A stretch of 64,000 bases of DNA from Niveispirillum irakense DSM 11586 (lineage in GTDB: Bacteria; Pseudomonadota; Alphaproteobacteria; Azospirillales; Azospirillaceae), in contig NZ_AUCG01000021.1 in the NCBI RefSeq assembly GCF_000429645.1, positions 62,001 through 126,000 of the forward strand, in the 5' to 3' direction. The notes beneath the pieces were generated by a model. It was not told the DNA's origin. It searched no databases and saw nothing but the letters and a program-made list of their open reading frames with translations. The position numbers and the translations under genes are program-made. Below, in pieces: positions 56,132 to 64,000 of the stretch. Position 1 is the stretch's first letter. Each line of letters opens with the position of its first letter.

Positions 56132-56970
56132 CCGACGAACTGCTTGATCAACTGCGCCACCGCCTCCCCATGCCCTTCCAGACCGAAGGCTGGCGTCTCC
56201 CGGCATTCTCCCTTCGCGGCCTTTGCCAAGGCGCGGCGCGTATCGTCGCCCAGCGGATCTGACGCGCCGATCAAGCCCAGCACGGGGCAGGTGATCAAGC
56301 CGATCCGGTCCAGAATCGGGTATTTGAAGGCGGCGTGATAGGACCAGGGATAGGTCTCCGGCGCCTTCAGCACATCCAGCACCATCTCATGCAGCCGCTG
56401 CGGATGCGGCAGCCCCAGCGGACGGCGATGGGCGGCATCGCGCTTATACCAGGGGAAGAAAGCGTATTGGTCGCGGCAGAACATGAAAGCGCGGATCAGA
56501 TAATCCCCATCCAGCGTCGGCGTATGGGGCGGGGCGTAATGGGCCATGTAATCGGCCTGTTGCTCCGGCGAGAAGGCAGCAACCCCATCCAGCACAACGC
56601 TGGAAACCCGTCCCGGTGCCAGGATCGCCGTTTCCGCCGCAATGGCCGCCCCGGTATGGGAGCCGTAAAGATGCGACGTCGCAACATCCAGACCATCCAT
56701 CAGGGCCACGATGTTGGCCGCATAATCAGCCATGTCGGGGCGGCGCCCATCGGACAGGATCGGGGCATCGCTGTCGCCATTGCCGGGCGTGTCCGGGGCG
56801 ATAACGTCAAACCGGTCGGCCAGACCGGCAATCAACGGCTCCAACTGTTTGGAACTGGCGGGCGAGGCGTGGAACAGCAGGATCGGCTCTCCCTGCCCGG
56901 CCCGGCGATAATGGATCTGCCCATGTGGCCCATCGGTAAAACCGCGCCGGATACGGATATTCATGCTCAT
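56116..56970 (-). CDS. Alpha/beta-fold hydrolase with GSHTG elbow
   Basis: A 284-residue alpha/beta-hydrolase. The oxyanion strand (GEPILLFHASPASSKQLEPL), a DTPGNGDSD strand and the late GLEGHGE histidine are visible. The nucleophile elbow reads YGSHTGAAIA, so histidine stands where serine is normal; this GxHTG form defines a poorly studied hydrolase subgroup. It overlaps the racemase gene upstream by four bases, so the two probably serve one catabolic pathway. Confidence 0.82.
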   Translation of the reverse strand: MSMNIRIRRGFTDGPHGQIHYRRAGQGEPILLFHASPASSKQLEPLIAGLADRFDVIAPDTPGNGDSDAPILSDGRRPDMADYAANIVALMDGLDVATSHLYGSHTGAAIAAETAILAPGRVSSVVLDGVAAFSPEQQADYMAHYAPPHTPTLDGDYLIRAFMFCRDQYAFFPWYKRDAAHRRPLGLPHPQRLHEMVLDVLKAPETYPWSYHAAFKYPILDRIGLITCPVLGLIGASDPLGDDTRRALAKAAKGECRETPAFGLEGHGEAVAQLIKQFVGAMPA

Positions 56971-57782
56971 GCCCCTTCTCCCATTGCTTCAGCCACCACA
57001 CAGACGGGGCAATCCTCCGCCTCTTCATCCGCTACGCCGGCAACCATGCGCGCCACCAGATCGGGACGGCCCGGCCGTGCAGTGATCCTCTCCCCACCCT
57101 GCCACGGCCCCACCTTCTGGGCCGCCAGTACGGCACTGGCCAGCGGGTTGATCACGGGGATCGGGGCACGGGCGGCAAGGGTTGCCGCCAGAGGCGACAT
57201 GCAGGTGCAGCCCAGCAGCACCGCTTCCGCCCCCTGCCCCGCCATGGCAATGATCGCCTCCCCCACAGCGTCGATAATCGCGGCAGCCCCATCGCGGACC
57301 TGCGCCAGATACCCGTCCGGCCCGGCCAGACGGTCCAAGGCGGCTTCGGCGCCGACATTGCGGATGCCGATGCAGGCCGCTTCATGCCCATAGGCACGCA
57401 GCAGACCGGCGGGGATGAAATTCATGGATTCCGGCCAGACCGTGACGATGCCAAAGCGCCGCCCGCCGGCGGCGGCTTCCGCCATGCCCACTTCACCAGG
57501 CCCGAAAACCGGCAGAGCCACGGCAGCACGGATGGCGGCAAGGCCATAATCGCCCAAACTATCAATCACCAGCGCATCACAGCCGGTACGGGTCGCCGCC
57601 AATCCGGCCTCCAGATGGCCAACCTGCTGCAGCGCCTGTTCCAGCGGGCTGAAAGGAAAGGCCGGCACACGGGATGGGAAGGGCTGTAATTGCACGCCTA
57701 GTTCCAGCAAAGGGGCCAGTTCCCCTGCCGGCCCCCCAGGGCGGAAGGGATCGCGCACAGCGCCCAGCAAGCCGATTTTCAT
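56967..57782 (-). CDS. Asp/Glu/hydantoin racemase family protein
   Basis: A 271-residue racemase-fold protein. Both catalytic-type cysteine regions are checked: LLGCTCMSPLA near residue 190 contains a clear Cys, while the N-terminal position (ALVIDSLGDYGLAA, about 73-86) has Asp-Ser in place of the usual Cys. It may therefore be a decarboxylase or isomerase of the superfamily rather than a true two-cysteine racemase. GGGGGCGGAG precedes ATG 57782. It is co-translated with the hydrolase at 56116. Confidence 0.8.
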   Translation of the reverse strand: MKIGLLGAVRDPFRPGGPAGELAPLLELGVQLQPFPSRVPAFPFSPLEQALQQVGHLEAGLAATRTGCDALVIDSLGDYGLAAIRAAVALPVFGPGEVGMAEAAAGGRRFGIVTVWPESMNFIPAGLLRAYGHEAACIGIRNVGAEAALDRLAGPDGYLAQVRDGAAAIIDAVGEAIIAMAGQGAEAVLLGCTCMSPLAATLAARAPIPVINPLASAVLAAQKVGPWQGGERITARPGRPDLVARMVAGVADEEAEDCPVCVVAEAMGEGA

Positions 57783-57983
57783 CTCCGCCCCCAAAATGAT
57801 TTATAGCTATATCTTTATATTTTATTACCAGCCCCTTTCTGTCAACCGGTTCCACGCCCTATCCCTGTGCGCCCCCGCGCTGAATTGCAGCCCGCGTAAC
57901 AGCCGCCTATATCAAATGGCATGAGTAGCGGATGGACGAAGCCGCTATAGGTTCGGTTAACAAACTTTTTTGAGGCCGGCCGC

Positions 57984-58181
57984 ATGAGCAGCGATATCAC
58001 CCTGGATGAAACCGGGTCATTGCCCCTGACACCGGAGATGTTGACCCACCTGCGGGTAAAGCCGGGGCAAAAGGTGAAGGTCACCTTGCTGGAGGATGGG
58101 CGCATTCTGCTGGCTGGCGCGGTGGAAGCACCGGGCGCGCAACTCTTGCGCGGCATATTGGGCCGAAAGCTCGATACATAA
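57984..58181 (+). CDS. AbrB/SpoVT-type DNA-binding protein (orphan antitoxin-like)
   Basis: A 65-residue swapped-hairpin protein. The pattern DETGSLPLTPEMLTHLRVKP then GQKVKVTLLEDGRILL matches the AbrB/MazE fold used by many antitoxins and regulators. No toxin gene follows: the next element is a terminator two bases past the stop. It may be a free-standing regulator or the remains of a toxin-antitoxin pair. Confidence 0.8.
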   Translation: MSSDITLDETGSLPLTPEMLTHLRVKPGQKVKVTLLEDGRILLAGAVEAPGAQLLRGILGRKLDT

Positions 58182-58182
58182 A

Positions 58183-58214
58183 AAAAGCCCATGGCCGGGT
58201 GACCATGGGCTTTT
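58183..58214. terminator. Bidirectional rho-independent terminator
   Basis: AAAAGCCCATGG (58183-58194) pairs exactly with CCATGGGCTTTT (58203-58214) around an 8-base loop. It has A/T runs on both sides and serves the AbrB-like gene and the convergent YbaN-like gene. Confidence 0.92.
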
Positions 58215-58236
58215 CAGGCTTCTCTCGTGAAGGCAA

Positions 58237-58635
58237 TCAGGGGCGGTGACGCCCCTGAACCGGAACCCGGGCTAAAAGGGGCTCCGGGCGGGTGATGATG
58301 AAGGTGGCAACCCCCGCCATCACCAGCATCGCCGGCGCACCGATCCAGGGCAGGGACAGGGTGACCGGCACCAGCGCCGCCGCCCCCAGGCTGATCCCTC
58401 CCAACGCGGCAAACTTACCCCGCCGGGTAATGGCCCCCTGTTCCAGAAACAGACGGATCGGCGCCCCGAACCGGGGATGATCCAGCAGCAGCCGGGCCCG
58501 ATGGTCACCGGCCCGCATCAGGCAGACAACCGCCAGGATCAGGAAGATGGTTGTCGGCATCACCGGCAGGATCGCGCCAATAATACCCAACATTACGAAC
58601 AGGGCGGCCCCCGCCCGATAAAACCAGCGCTTCAT
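58237..58635 (-). CDS. YbaN/DUF454 inner membrane protein
   Basis: A 132-residue membrane protein with the DUF454 start YRAGAALFVMLGIIGAILPV then MPTTIFLILAVVCLMRAG, and the conserved HPRFGAPIRLFLEQGAI. Three to four transmembrane helices are likely. Function is not established. ATG 58635 is preferred to an in-frame start 12 residues upstream. It shares a strand with the catalase gene, but a hairpin at 58681 separates them. Confidence 0.88.
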   Translation of the reverse strand: MKRWFYRAGAALFVMLGIIGAILPVMPTTIFLILAVVCLMRAGDHRARLLLDHPRFGAPIRLFLEQGAITRRGKFAALGGISLGAAALVPVTLSLPWIGAPAMLVMAGVATFIITRPEPLLARVPVQGRHRP

Positions 58636-58680
58636 GATCTTCCTGCCTTTCCGGCTGTTGCGACGTCGCAAGCGAAGGGC

Positions 58681-58711
58681 TGAGCGGGGCAGGGGATGCC
58701 CGCCCCGCTCA
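58681..58711 (-). terminator. Hairpin after the catalase gene
   Basis: TGAGCGGGGC (58681-58690) pairs perfectly with GCCCCGCTCA (58702-58711), 11 bases past the catalase stop. There is no T-run. Confidence 0.6.
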
Positions 58712-58721
58712 CATTACCGTC

Positions 58722-60182
58722 TTACTCCGCAGCGGCCACCGCGGTGTATGTCACCCCGAGGGCCGCCGCGACGCCCGCCGCATAATCCGGGTGAACCAGG
58801 GCGAAATGGGCCAACTGGCGCTGAACGATAAAGTCCGGCACGCCCTGCATCGCGGCGGCAATATTCTTGAACAGGCGCTGCTTATGCGCATCGTCAAACA
58901 GGTTGAACAGGGCGCGGGGCTGGCTGTAATCGTCATTGCCTTCCCGGTGGTTATAGCGGGCGGCATCCCCCGTGATGCGCAGCGGCGGTTCCGCCACACT
59001 CGGGTCCTGCGTCGGGCCGCCAAAGCTGTTCGGCTCGTAATAGACGTTCGGGTTGCCGGTATCATTCTGGAAGAAGCGCATCGCTCCGTCCTTGTGATAA
59101 TGATGCATCGGGCATTTCGGCGCGTTGACGGGCAGGGCCTCGTAATGGGTGCCCAGGCGATAGCGATGCGCATCGGCATAGGCGAAGATGCGGGCCTGCA
59201 GCATCTTGTCCGGGCTGAAGCCGATACCGGGGACGATGTTGGACGGGCTGAAGGCCGCCTGCTCGATCTCAGCGAAGTAATTGTCCGCGTTGCGGTTCAG
59301 CTCCACCGTGCCAACCTCGATCAAAGGGTAATCCGCGTGCGGCCATACTTTGGTCAGGTCGAACGGGTTATAGGCGGTCTTGTCGGCATCCAGTTCCGGC
59401 ATGATCTGAACCATCAGGGTCCAGCGCGGGAAATCGCCGTGCTCAATGGCGCCGAACAGATCCTCCTGATAGCTTTCGCGGGTTTTGGCGATGACGGACT
59501 CTGATTCCGCATTCGTCATCGTCTTGTGGCCCTGCTGGGTCTTGAAGTGGAACTTCACCCAGAAGCGCTCACCCTGATCATTCCAGAAGCTGTAGGTGTG
59601 GCTGCCATAGCCATTCATGAAGCGCGGGCTGACGGGGATGCCGCGATCACTGAACAGCGTCGTGATCTGATGCAGGCTTTCCGGCGACAAAGACCAGAAA
59701 TCCCACATCGCCGTGCCGCTGCGCAGGTTGGTGCGGGGGTGACGCTTCTGTGTCCGGATGAAATCGGGGAACTTCAGCGGGTCGCGGATGAAGAAGACCG
59801 GCGTGTTGTTGCCGACCACATCCCAATTGCCTTCCTCCGTATAGAACTTGACGGCGAAGCCGCGCACATCGCGCTCGGCATCGGCAGCACCCAGTTCACC
59901 GGCAACGGTAGAGAAGCGGATCAGCAGATCGGTCTTCTTGCCCACCTCGGCAAACAGCTTGGCGCGGGTATAGCGGGAAATATCGTTGGTGACGGTCAGG
60001 GTGCCGAAAGCGCCCCAACCCTTGGCATGCACGACACGCTCAGGAATACGCTCCCGGTTCTGATGGGCCAGCTTCTCGATAAGCTGATAATCCTGGAGCA
60101 GAACGGGCCCGCGGGGGCCAGCGGTCAGGCTGTTCTGGTTATCGGGGATGGGGGCGCCGGCGGTCGTCGTCATGCGGGTCAT
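58722..60182 (-). CDS. Monofunctional heme catalase
   Basis: A 486-residue clade-3-type catalase that breaks down hydrogen peroxide. Catalytic His in [18 protein letters not shown] (about residue 53), Asn in [10 protein letters not shown] (about 126) and the heme-ligand Tyr in [14 protein letters not shown] (about 335) are present. The length is that of small-subunit catalases. It is divergent from oxyR, with an OxyR-type site between. GGGAGACCCCC precedes ATG 60182. Confidence 0.95.
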   Translation of the reverse strand: MTRMTTTAGAPIPDNQNSLTAGPRGPVLLQDYQLIEKLAHQNRERIPERVVHAKGWGAFGTLTVTNDISRYTRAKLFAEVGKKTDLLIRFSTVAGELGAADAERDVRGFAVKFYTEEGNWDVVGNNTPVFFIRDPLKFPDFIRTQKRHPRTNLRSGTAMWDFWSLSPESLHQITTLFSDRGIPVSPRFMNGYGSHTYSFWNDQGERFWVKFHFKTQQGHKTMTNAESESVIAKTRESYQEDLFGAIEHGDFPRWTLMVQIMPELDADKTAYNPFDLTKVWPHADYPLIEVGTVELNRNADNYFAEIEQAAFSPSNIVPGIGFSPDKMLQARIFAYADAHRYRLGTHYEALPVNAPKCPMHHYHKDGAMRFFQNDTGNPNVYYEPNSFGGPTQDPSVAEPPLRITGDAARYNHREGNDDYSQPRALFNLFDDAHKQRLFKNIAAAMQGVPDFIVQRQLAHFALVHPDYAAGVAAALGVTYTAVAAAE

Positions 60183-60301
60183 GGGGGTCTCCCTGGTCTT
60201 GCAGGCTGGAATTTCGGGGAGCGGTGCGGGGTGCGCCGCTCGATAGCCAGACATTATGCCCGCGATCACCCCTGGTAAAATTGAATGATCTGATCATATT
60301 C

Positions 60302-60316
60302 ATAGGCAGCCCCTAT
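60302..60316. promoter_or_regulatory. OxyR-binding half of the catalase/oxyR intergenic region
   Basis: ATAGGCAGCCCCTAT is an exact ATAG-N7-CTAT element, the repeat unit of OxyR operators. A TGAT at 60291 lies seven bases to the left, giving a weak second half. It sits between the divergent catalase and oxyR starts, 33 bases upstream of oxyR. Confidence 0.75.
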
Positions 60317-60348
60317 GTATGATCCCGCACCAAAGGCTGCCCCGTCCG

Positions 60349-61233
60349 ATGAATTTGCGTGATTTGCGCTATCTGATCGCCGTCGCCGATCACCTTCATT
60401 TCGGCAATGCCGCAGAGGCTTGCCATGTCAGCCAGCCGACATTGAGCGGACAAATCCGCAAGCTGGAGGAGATGCTGGGCACCACCCTGTTCGAGCGGAC
60501 GAACAAATCCGTGCAGATGACACCAGCGGCAGAACAAATTGTGCCGCTGGCCCGCGCCGCTGTGGCCCAGGCCGATGCCATCGTCCGGCTGGCACAGGGA
60601 TGGCGGGACCCGCTGGCCGGTTCCTTACGCCTTGGGGTCATCCCGACGCTGGGGCCTTATCTGATGCCGCGCATTCTGAACCCTTTGCGCCAACGCTGCC
60701 CCGCGCTGGATCTGGTGCTGTGGGAGGATGTGACCGACCAGTTGCTGTCGCGTCTGCGCCGGCATGAACTGGATGTGGCGTTGATTGCCACAGTGCCGGA
60801 TGGGGATGATATCGACACGTTCCTGCTGTTTGAGGAACCATTCCTGATGGTCCTGCCGGAACAGCATGCGCTGGCTCAGGAGACGGCGATCAGCGATGGC
60901 CAACTGGCCAAGGCGGATGTGCTGGTATTGGCGGACGGGCATTGCCTGCGGGACCAGACATTGTCTGTCTGCCATCAGCAATCCGACCCCAGGGCCGATT
61001 TCCGCGCCACCAGTCTGGAGATGCTCTTGAATATGGTCGCGGCCGGCTATGGCTGCACCCTGGCGCCGGCCTTGGCCGTGGCGGGCAGGGCGCCTGTGCC
61101 GGGAACCATCGTGCGGCCGCTGGCGCCGGGTCTGGCTGGTCGTACCGTGCGGCTGGCCTTCCGCAACACCTTCCCACGCCGCCAGTTGGTGGAGGTGATG
61201 GCCAGCGTGGTCAGCGGCCTGAAATTGCCGTAA
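60349..61233 (+). CDS. oxyR: Hydrogen peroxide-sensing regulator OxyR
   Basis: A 294-residue LysR-type activator. The helix-turn-helix spans residues 1-60 (HFGNAAEACHVSQPTLSGQI). The redox pair is complete: Cys199 and Cys208 in GHCLRDQTLSVC, at the same positions as in E. coli OxyR. Peroxide forms the disulfide and the protein then activates catalase. The ATG at 60349 (MNLRDLRYL) was chosen over a codon ten residues upstream because it matches the family start. A bidirectional hairpin follows. Confidence 0.95.
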   Translation: MNLRDLRYLIAVADHLHFGNAAEACHVSQPTLSGQIRKLEEMLGTTLFERTNKSVQMTPAAEQIVPLARAAVAQADAIVRLAQGWRDPLAGSLRLGVIPTLGPYLMPRILNPLRQRCPALDLVLWEDVTDQLLSRLRRHELDVALIATVPDGDDIDTFLLFEEPFLMVLPEQHALAQETAISDGQLAKADVLVLADGHCLRDQTLSVCHQQSDPRADFRATSLEMLLNMVAAGYGCTLAPALAVAGRAPVPGTIVRPLAPGLAGRTVRLAFRNTFPRRQLVEVMASVVSGLKLP

Positions 61234-61242
61234 GGGAAGGGT

Positions 61243-61272
61243 AACCGGCACCGGGTTGCCCAGGTGCCGGTT
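61243..61272. terminator. Bidirectional hairpin between oxyR and sco
   Basis: AACCGGCACC (61243-61252) pairs exactly with GGTGCCGGTT (61263-61272) around a 10-base loop, between convergent genes. Confidence 0.7.
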
Positions 61273-61276
61273 CGCT

Positions 61277-61888
61277 TCATTTCAGCGCCCGCATCGCCTC
61301 TGCGATGGCGGCGGCTTCGGCCCCATGCCCGAAGACACGGACAAACTGTCCCTGCCGGTCGAACAGATAGATGAAGGCCGAATGGTCCATCAGATAGTCA
61401 CTGGACCCGGCCTCCTCCGCGGAGACCTTCTTGTAATAGGCGCGATAGACCTTGGCAGCGGCGGCCACCTGTTCCGGCGTGCCGGTCAGGCCCCGGATAT
61501 GGGGGTGGAACAGGCTGACATAGCCCGCCAGTTGCGCTTGGGTATCACGCTCCGGATCAACAGTGATGAACAGGCCCTGCGCTTCGGGCAGGTCGTCCTG
61601 CACCAGATCCAGGGTCTCGCCGATCACCTGCAGGTCGGTCGGGCAGATATCGGGACAGAAACTATAGCCGAAATACACCAGACTGACCTGGCCTTGCAGG
61701 GCGGCTTCCGTCACTGGGGCGCCGGTATGGTCGGTCAGGGTGAAGGGGCCGCCAATGTCGGCGCGTCCGCTGCCGCCATCGGCCGTGCTGCTGCCGGGAC
61801 GCATCTGTTCCGTCAACAGCACAGTGCCTGCCAGCAGGGCCAAAGCCGCCGCCAGGGCAGCGATACCCAACAGGAAAGGACGTTTCAT
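61277..61888 (-). CDS. SCO1/SenC-family copper protein
   Basis: A 203-residue membrane-anchored thioredoxin-fold protein. An N-terminal signal/anchor helix (LLGIAALAAALALLAGTVLL) is followed by the copper site FCPDICPTDL (CxxxC, about 98-107) and the ligand histidine in DHSAFIYLFD (about 170-180). SCO proteins deliver copper or electrons to the CuA site of cytochrome oxidase. The PCuAC chaperone gene lies 13 bases upstream in the same operon, the usual partnership. Confidence 0.93.
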   Translation of the reverse strand: MKRPFLLGIAALAAALALLAGTVLLTEQMRPGSSTADGGSGRADIGGPFTLTDHTGAPVTEAALQGQVSLVYFGYSFCPDICPTDLQVIGETLDLVQDDLPEAQGLFITVDPERDTQAQLAGYVSLFHPHIRGLTGTPEQVAAAAKVYRAYYKKVSAEEAGSSDYLMDHSAFIYLFDRQGQFVRVFGHGAEAAAIAEAMRALK

Positions 61889-61900
61889 ACCGTCCCCCGA

Positions 61901-62389
61901 TCAGTGGCTGTGACCATGACCATGGCCGGAATGGTCATCACCACCGGGACGCACACCGGCACCTTTGACCGGAACGGCAACAACCACATCGCCTGCCTTC
62001 TCAAAACGCAGGGTCAGCGGGACGGTATCGCCTTCCTTTAACTGCTGCTTCAGGCCGATCAGCATGATGTGCAGCCCGCCCGGCTTCAAAGCCGTGGGTG
62101 TGCCGGCAACCACAGGAATGGCATCCACCGCGCGCATGCGGGCGATCCCGTCTTCCATGATGTGGTTATGCAGTTCCACCTTCTCCGCCACCGGGCTGGC
62201 GACGGACAGCAGCTTATCCTCACCGCTGGCGATGGAGAGCGTCAGGAAAGCTGCACCCGCCTTGGCCGAGGGCGCAGTGGCGCGGGCAAACGGCTCGCTG
62301 ACTGAGACGCCATCGGCGGCATGGGCCATGCCCATCATCATCAGGCTGGCAAGGGAAGCGAAAGCCAGATGCTTGGCGAAGAACTTCAT
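61901..62389 (-). CDS. PCu(A)C-type periplasmic copper chaperone
   Basis: A 162-residue exported protein with a signal peptide (to about residue 24, AHA). The Cu(I) ligands lie in ELHNHIMEDGIARMRAV (His/Met cluster, about 73-89) and GGLHIMLIGL (about 110-119). The C-terminus is His-rich (DDHSGHGHGHSH), a likely extra metal site. PCuAC loads the CuA centre of cytochrome oxidase together with SCO. It is followed by the sco gene. Confidence 0.92.
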   Translation of the reverse strand: MKFFAKHLAFASLASLMMMGMAHAADGVSVSEPFARATAPSAKAGAAFLTLSIASGEDKLLSVASPVAEKVELHNHIMEDGIARMRAVDAIPVVAGTPTALKPGGLHIMLIGLKQQLKEGDTVPLTLRFEKAGDVVVAVPVKGAGVRPGGDDHSGHGHGHSH

Positions 62390-62424
62390 GGCGATTGATC
62401 CTTATCTCTTTTCATTCATGGTCG

Positions 62425-62817
62425 TTAACGCAGCAAGGGGTACGTCACCGCCAGCGGAGGCCCCCTGGCCGGGGGCAACCTCAACGCCGCCGGGGCGACC
62501 AGAAGAGGGGCCCACAGCACTTGCGCGACCAGAATAAAAAGGGAATGCGGCGTGGGAATGCCGGTCCCGTCCAACGGCACCAGCGCGGATGCTGGTGCAA
62601 AAAGACAGGCTTCACCACCATGGCTGAACGCCAGCTTGGCCGGCAGCGGCTTGCCAAGGCGGGCGCCGCAGAAGCCAAAAGACAGCCATCCATCGCGATC
62701 AACCGATGGCACCGGCATATAGCCGACAGGGATGGCCGCACGTACCCATAGGGCCAGCAGCAGCAACGCTGCAACCGTCCTGATCGTCCGTGTGCCTGTT
62801 GCCGTCGCCGCTTTCAT
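62425..62817 (-). CDS. DUF2946-like small exported/membrane protein
   Basis: A 130-residue protein with an N-terminal hydrophobic helix (TVAALLLLALWVRAAIPVGYMP) and a second one near residue 95 (LFILVAQVLWAPLLVA), with cysteines in FGFCGARLG and GEACLFAP. The layout matches DUF2946, a family often beside copper genes and TonB receptors. The copper-chaperone genes downstream support a metal link. ATG 62817 is preferred to a start 12 residues upstream. Confidence 0.7.
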   Translation of the reverse strand: MKAATATGTRTIRTVAALLLLALWVRAAIPVGYMPVPSVDRDGWLSFGFCGARLGKPLPAKLAFSHGGEACLFAPASALVPLDGTGIPTPHSLFILVAQVLWAPLLVAPAALRLPPARGPPLAVTYPLLR

Positions 62818-62876
62818 CCCCTTGCGATGCCATGGCAGGGGCAGCCTGTCCACCCCCCTGTTGTCGCAGGTCTCTA

Positions 62877-63374
62877 TCAGTGCAGATGACGGGCAGGGCG
62901 TGACTCAGGGACATGATCGGAGAGGAGCAGATAGCCAGCCCGTGACAACAGGCAAGCCAGCCCTTCCATGGCTGGGGCGGCGATCTCGGCCGCCATGGGC
63001 GACAGCCAGGAGGCCAGCAGCGGCTCCGCCGCAAAGCCATCCCCCTGCTGTAAATGGCAAAGCGCCTGCAGCAGCAGCGCCTCATCATCGGTAATGGTGC
63101 TGCAGGCCGGGCAACCAAAGCAAGGGGTTCGCCGGGAGGCGCGAAGGAATATCCGCATCAGTGCATCGATGCTGGCCGCTGCATCGACCACACCCGCCGA
63201 CTGATAGACATCCCGCATCAACAGGGCCGGGCACCGACCATTCCGGGCGCAGGTTGCCCAATACCGCAAGCCCCACAGCGCCAGCCGGGCTGACGGCGTC
63301 AATGCCACGAATGGCATGTCGGGGGCAATTGCAGTGCGGGTGCGGCGGAAGGGAGCCGACATCTCCATCGTCAT
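62877..63374 (-). CDS. Hypothetical protein with a CxGCPAC motif, probably iron-regulated
   Basis: A 165-residue helical protein without signal peptide or membrane segment. The N-terminal half has LSPSARLALWGLRYW-like sequence (LTPSARLALWGLRYWATCARN), and the middle has PCFGCPACSTITDDEALLLQ, where the cysteines could bind a metal. I do not recognise a named family. A near-consensus Fur box lies about 45 bases upstream, so it is probably induced when iron is low. CGAGGAC precedes ATG 63374. It heads a minus-strand group that ends with the copper genes. Confidence 0.72.
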   Translation of the reverse strand: MTMEMSAPFRRTRTAIAPDMPFVALTPSARLALWGLRYWATCARNGRCPALLMRDVYQSAGVVDAAASIDALMRIFLRASRRTPCFGCPACSTITDDEALLLQALCHLQQGDGFAAEPLLASWLSPMAAEIAAPAMEGLACLLSRAGYLLLSDHVPESRPARHLH

Positions 63375-63417
63375 GTCCTCGGAATAAGATCAACCGGAAG
63401 CCCGAAAGCACCTTACA

Positions 63418-63436
63418 GATAATGATAATCGTTCGC
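63418..63436. promoter_or_regulatory. Fur box
   Basis: GATAATGATAATCGTTCGC matches the 19-base Fur consensus GATAATGATAATCATTATC at 15 positions, with the left 13 bases perfect. It is 44 bases upstream of the ATG of the gene at 62877. It probably represses that gene, and perhaps the DUF2946 gene after it, when iron is sufficient. Confidence 0.75.
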
Positions 63437-63585
63437 AACTAAGTCGATGCTCATAACGTTGAGAGCGCATCACCCATGGAACCCCGACCTGTCCTGCGGG
63501 GTTCATCTTACATCGCCTGGAGCCGCCGGTCGCGGCACCGCCCGCACCGCCGACGGCCCTTGCCACAGCCGGAAAGGATGCAGCG

Positions 63586-64000
63586 ATGGAATCGCCATTG
63601 CAGATCGTCTTCAAGGACATGGACAGTTCCCCCTATCTGGAGGAGTTGATCCGCAGCCGTGTGGAACGGCTGGAACGGTTCCATGGGTCGATCATCAGTT
63701 GCCGCGTGGTCGTGCATATACCCCACCGCAGCGCAGAGAGCGGCAAACTGCCCCTGGCTCTGTCAGTGGAGGTGAATATCCCGAACCACAATACCATCGT
63801 GGCCAAGGACAGCGAGGAGCGGCACGACGCCAAAATGGACCACACGCTGGTGGTCAACCGGGTGTTCGAAGCGATACAGCGACAGCTTGAGCAGGCGTCC
63901 CGCATTGAGAAGGGCATCGTGAAGCACCACGAATCAGCGCCCGATACCGGTCGCGTCGTCCGGCTTTTCCCCGATCAGGATTACGGATTCGTGGAGATGG
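63586..64000 (+). CDS. HPF/RaiA-family ribosome hibernation factor with probable cold-shock domain (3' end outside window)
   Basis: The first 138 codons are visible. Residues about 3-105 form the HPF/YfiA ribosome-binding domain (LQIVFKDMDSSPYLEELIRS; ERLERFHGSIISCRVVVHIP), which inactivates ribosomes in starved cells. From about residue 122 the sequence GRVVRLFPDQDYGFVEM looks like the first strands of a cold-shock domain, so a fusion with an RNA-binding module is likely. The window ends inside it. GGAAAGG lies upstream of the ATG. Confidence 0.85.
   Translation, partial: MESPLQIVFKDMDSSPYLEELIRSRVERLERFHGSIISCRVVVHIPHRSAESGKLPLALSVEVNIPNHNTIVAKDSEERHDAKMDHTLVVNRVFEAIQRQLEQASRIEKGIVKHHESAPDTGRVVRLFPDQDYGFVEM

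Noticed and set aside
1-64000. tRNA, rRNA, prophage or insertion sequence
   Set aside because: No tRNA-like cloverleaf with conserved TTCGA arm, rRNA segment, integrase or transposase frame was noticed by eye. A tRNA scan would settle this.

Overview
The window is a high-GC alphaproteobacterial chromosome segment. It most resembles the Rhodospirillales/Azospirillaceae: NAD-linked FdsGBA formate dehydrogenase, FlbT/FlaF flagellar regulators, OxyR with divergent catalase, and a very large flagellin and hook. The genus is inference. No rRNA, tRNA, CRISPR array or transposase was seen.

Region 1 (1-18500) is metabolic. The fdsG-fdsB-fdsA operon is split by a DUF433/DUF5615 toxin-antitoxin-like pair and a palindromic repeat. 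Upstream lie a DUF2254 membrane protein, an isolated AT-rich gene of foreign look, and a LysR regulator. Then come an exported S9 peptidase, small detoxification-type enzymes, a TetR/hydrolase pair with matching operators, and a malonyl-CoA synthetase/mmsB/3-hydroxyisobutyryl-CoA hydrolase operon facing a LysR gene.

Region 2 (18500-35000) holds two tandem TonB-C-domain paralogues. Next is a tight nine-gene operon (21564-27805): a pseudaminic-acid-synthase-like enzyme, an SpsF-like nucleotidyltransferase, two acyl carrier proteins, an alpha/beta hydrolase, a one-helix protein, an adenylating enzyme, a reductase and a KAS III. FlbT, a 623-residue flagellin and two TPR-glycosyltransferase proteins follow. 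I read this as synthesis of an acyl-modified nonulosonic acid and its transfer to flagellin.

Region 3 (34954-41575) is the best candidate for an undescribed system: a 53-residue peptide gene, YcaO, TfuA and a Crp-type regulator in one direction. A Crp-like operator lies upstream of the peptide, and a 971-residue adenylate-cyclase/ATPase gene is nearby. YcaO-TfuA pairs make peptide thioamides in characterised systems, so this may be a cAMP-controlled RiPP locus. A ribbon-helix-helix gene beside it carries a 13-bp tandem duplication that shifts its frame.

Region 4 (41914-53342) is flagellar: FlaF, flgE, flgL, flgK and small conserved genes, with sigma-54 promoters before flgE and flgK. FlgE, FlgL and flagellin appear to share an inserted ~75-115-residue module.

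Region 5 (53443-64000) is housekeeping and stress: thymidine kinase, YchJ, ferrochelatase, a hydrolase/racemase pair, YbaN, catalase/OxyR with an ATAG-N7-CTAT site, copper genes (Sco, PCuAC, DUF2946), a Fur box, and the start of a hibernation factor with a probable cold-shock domain.
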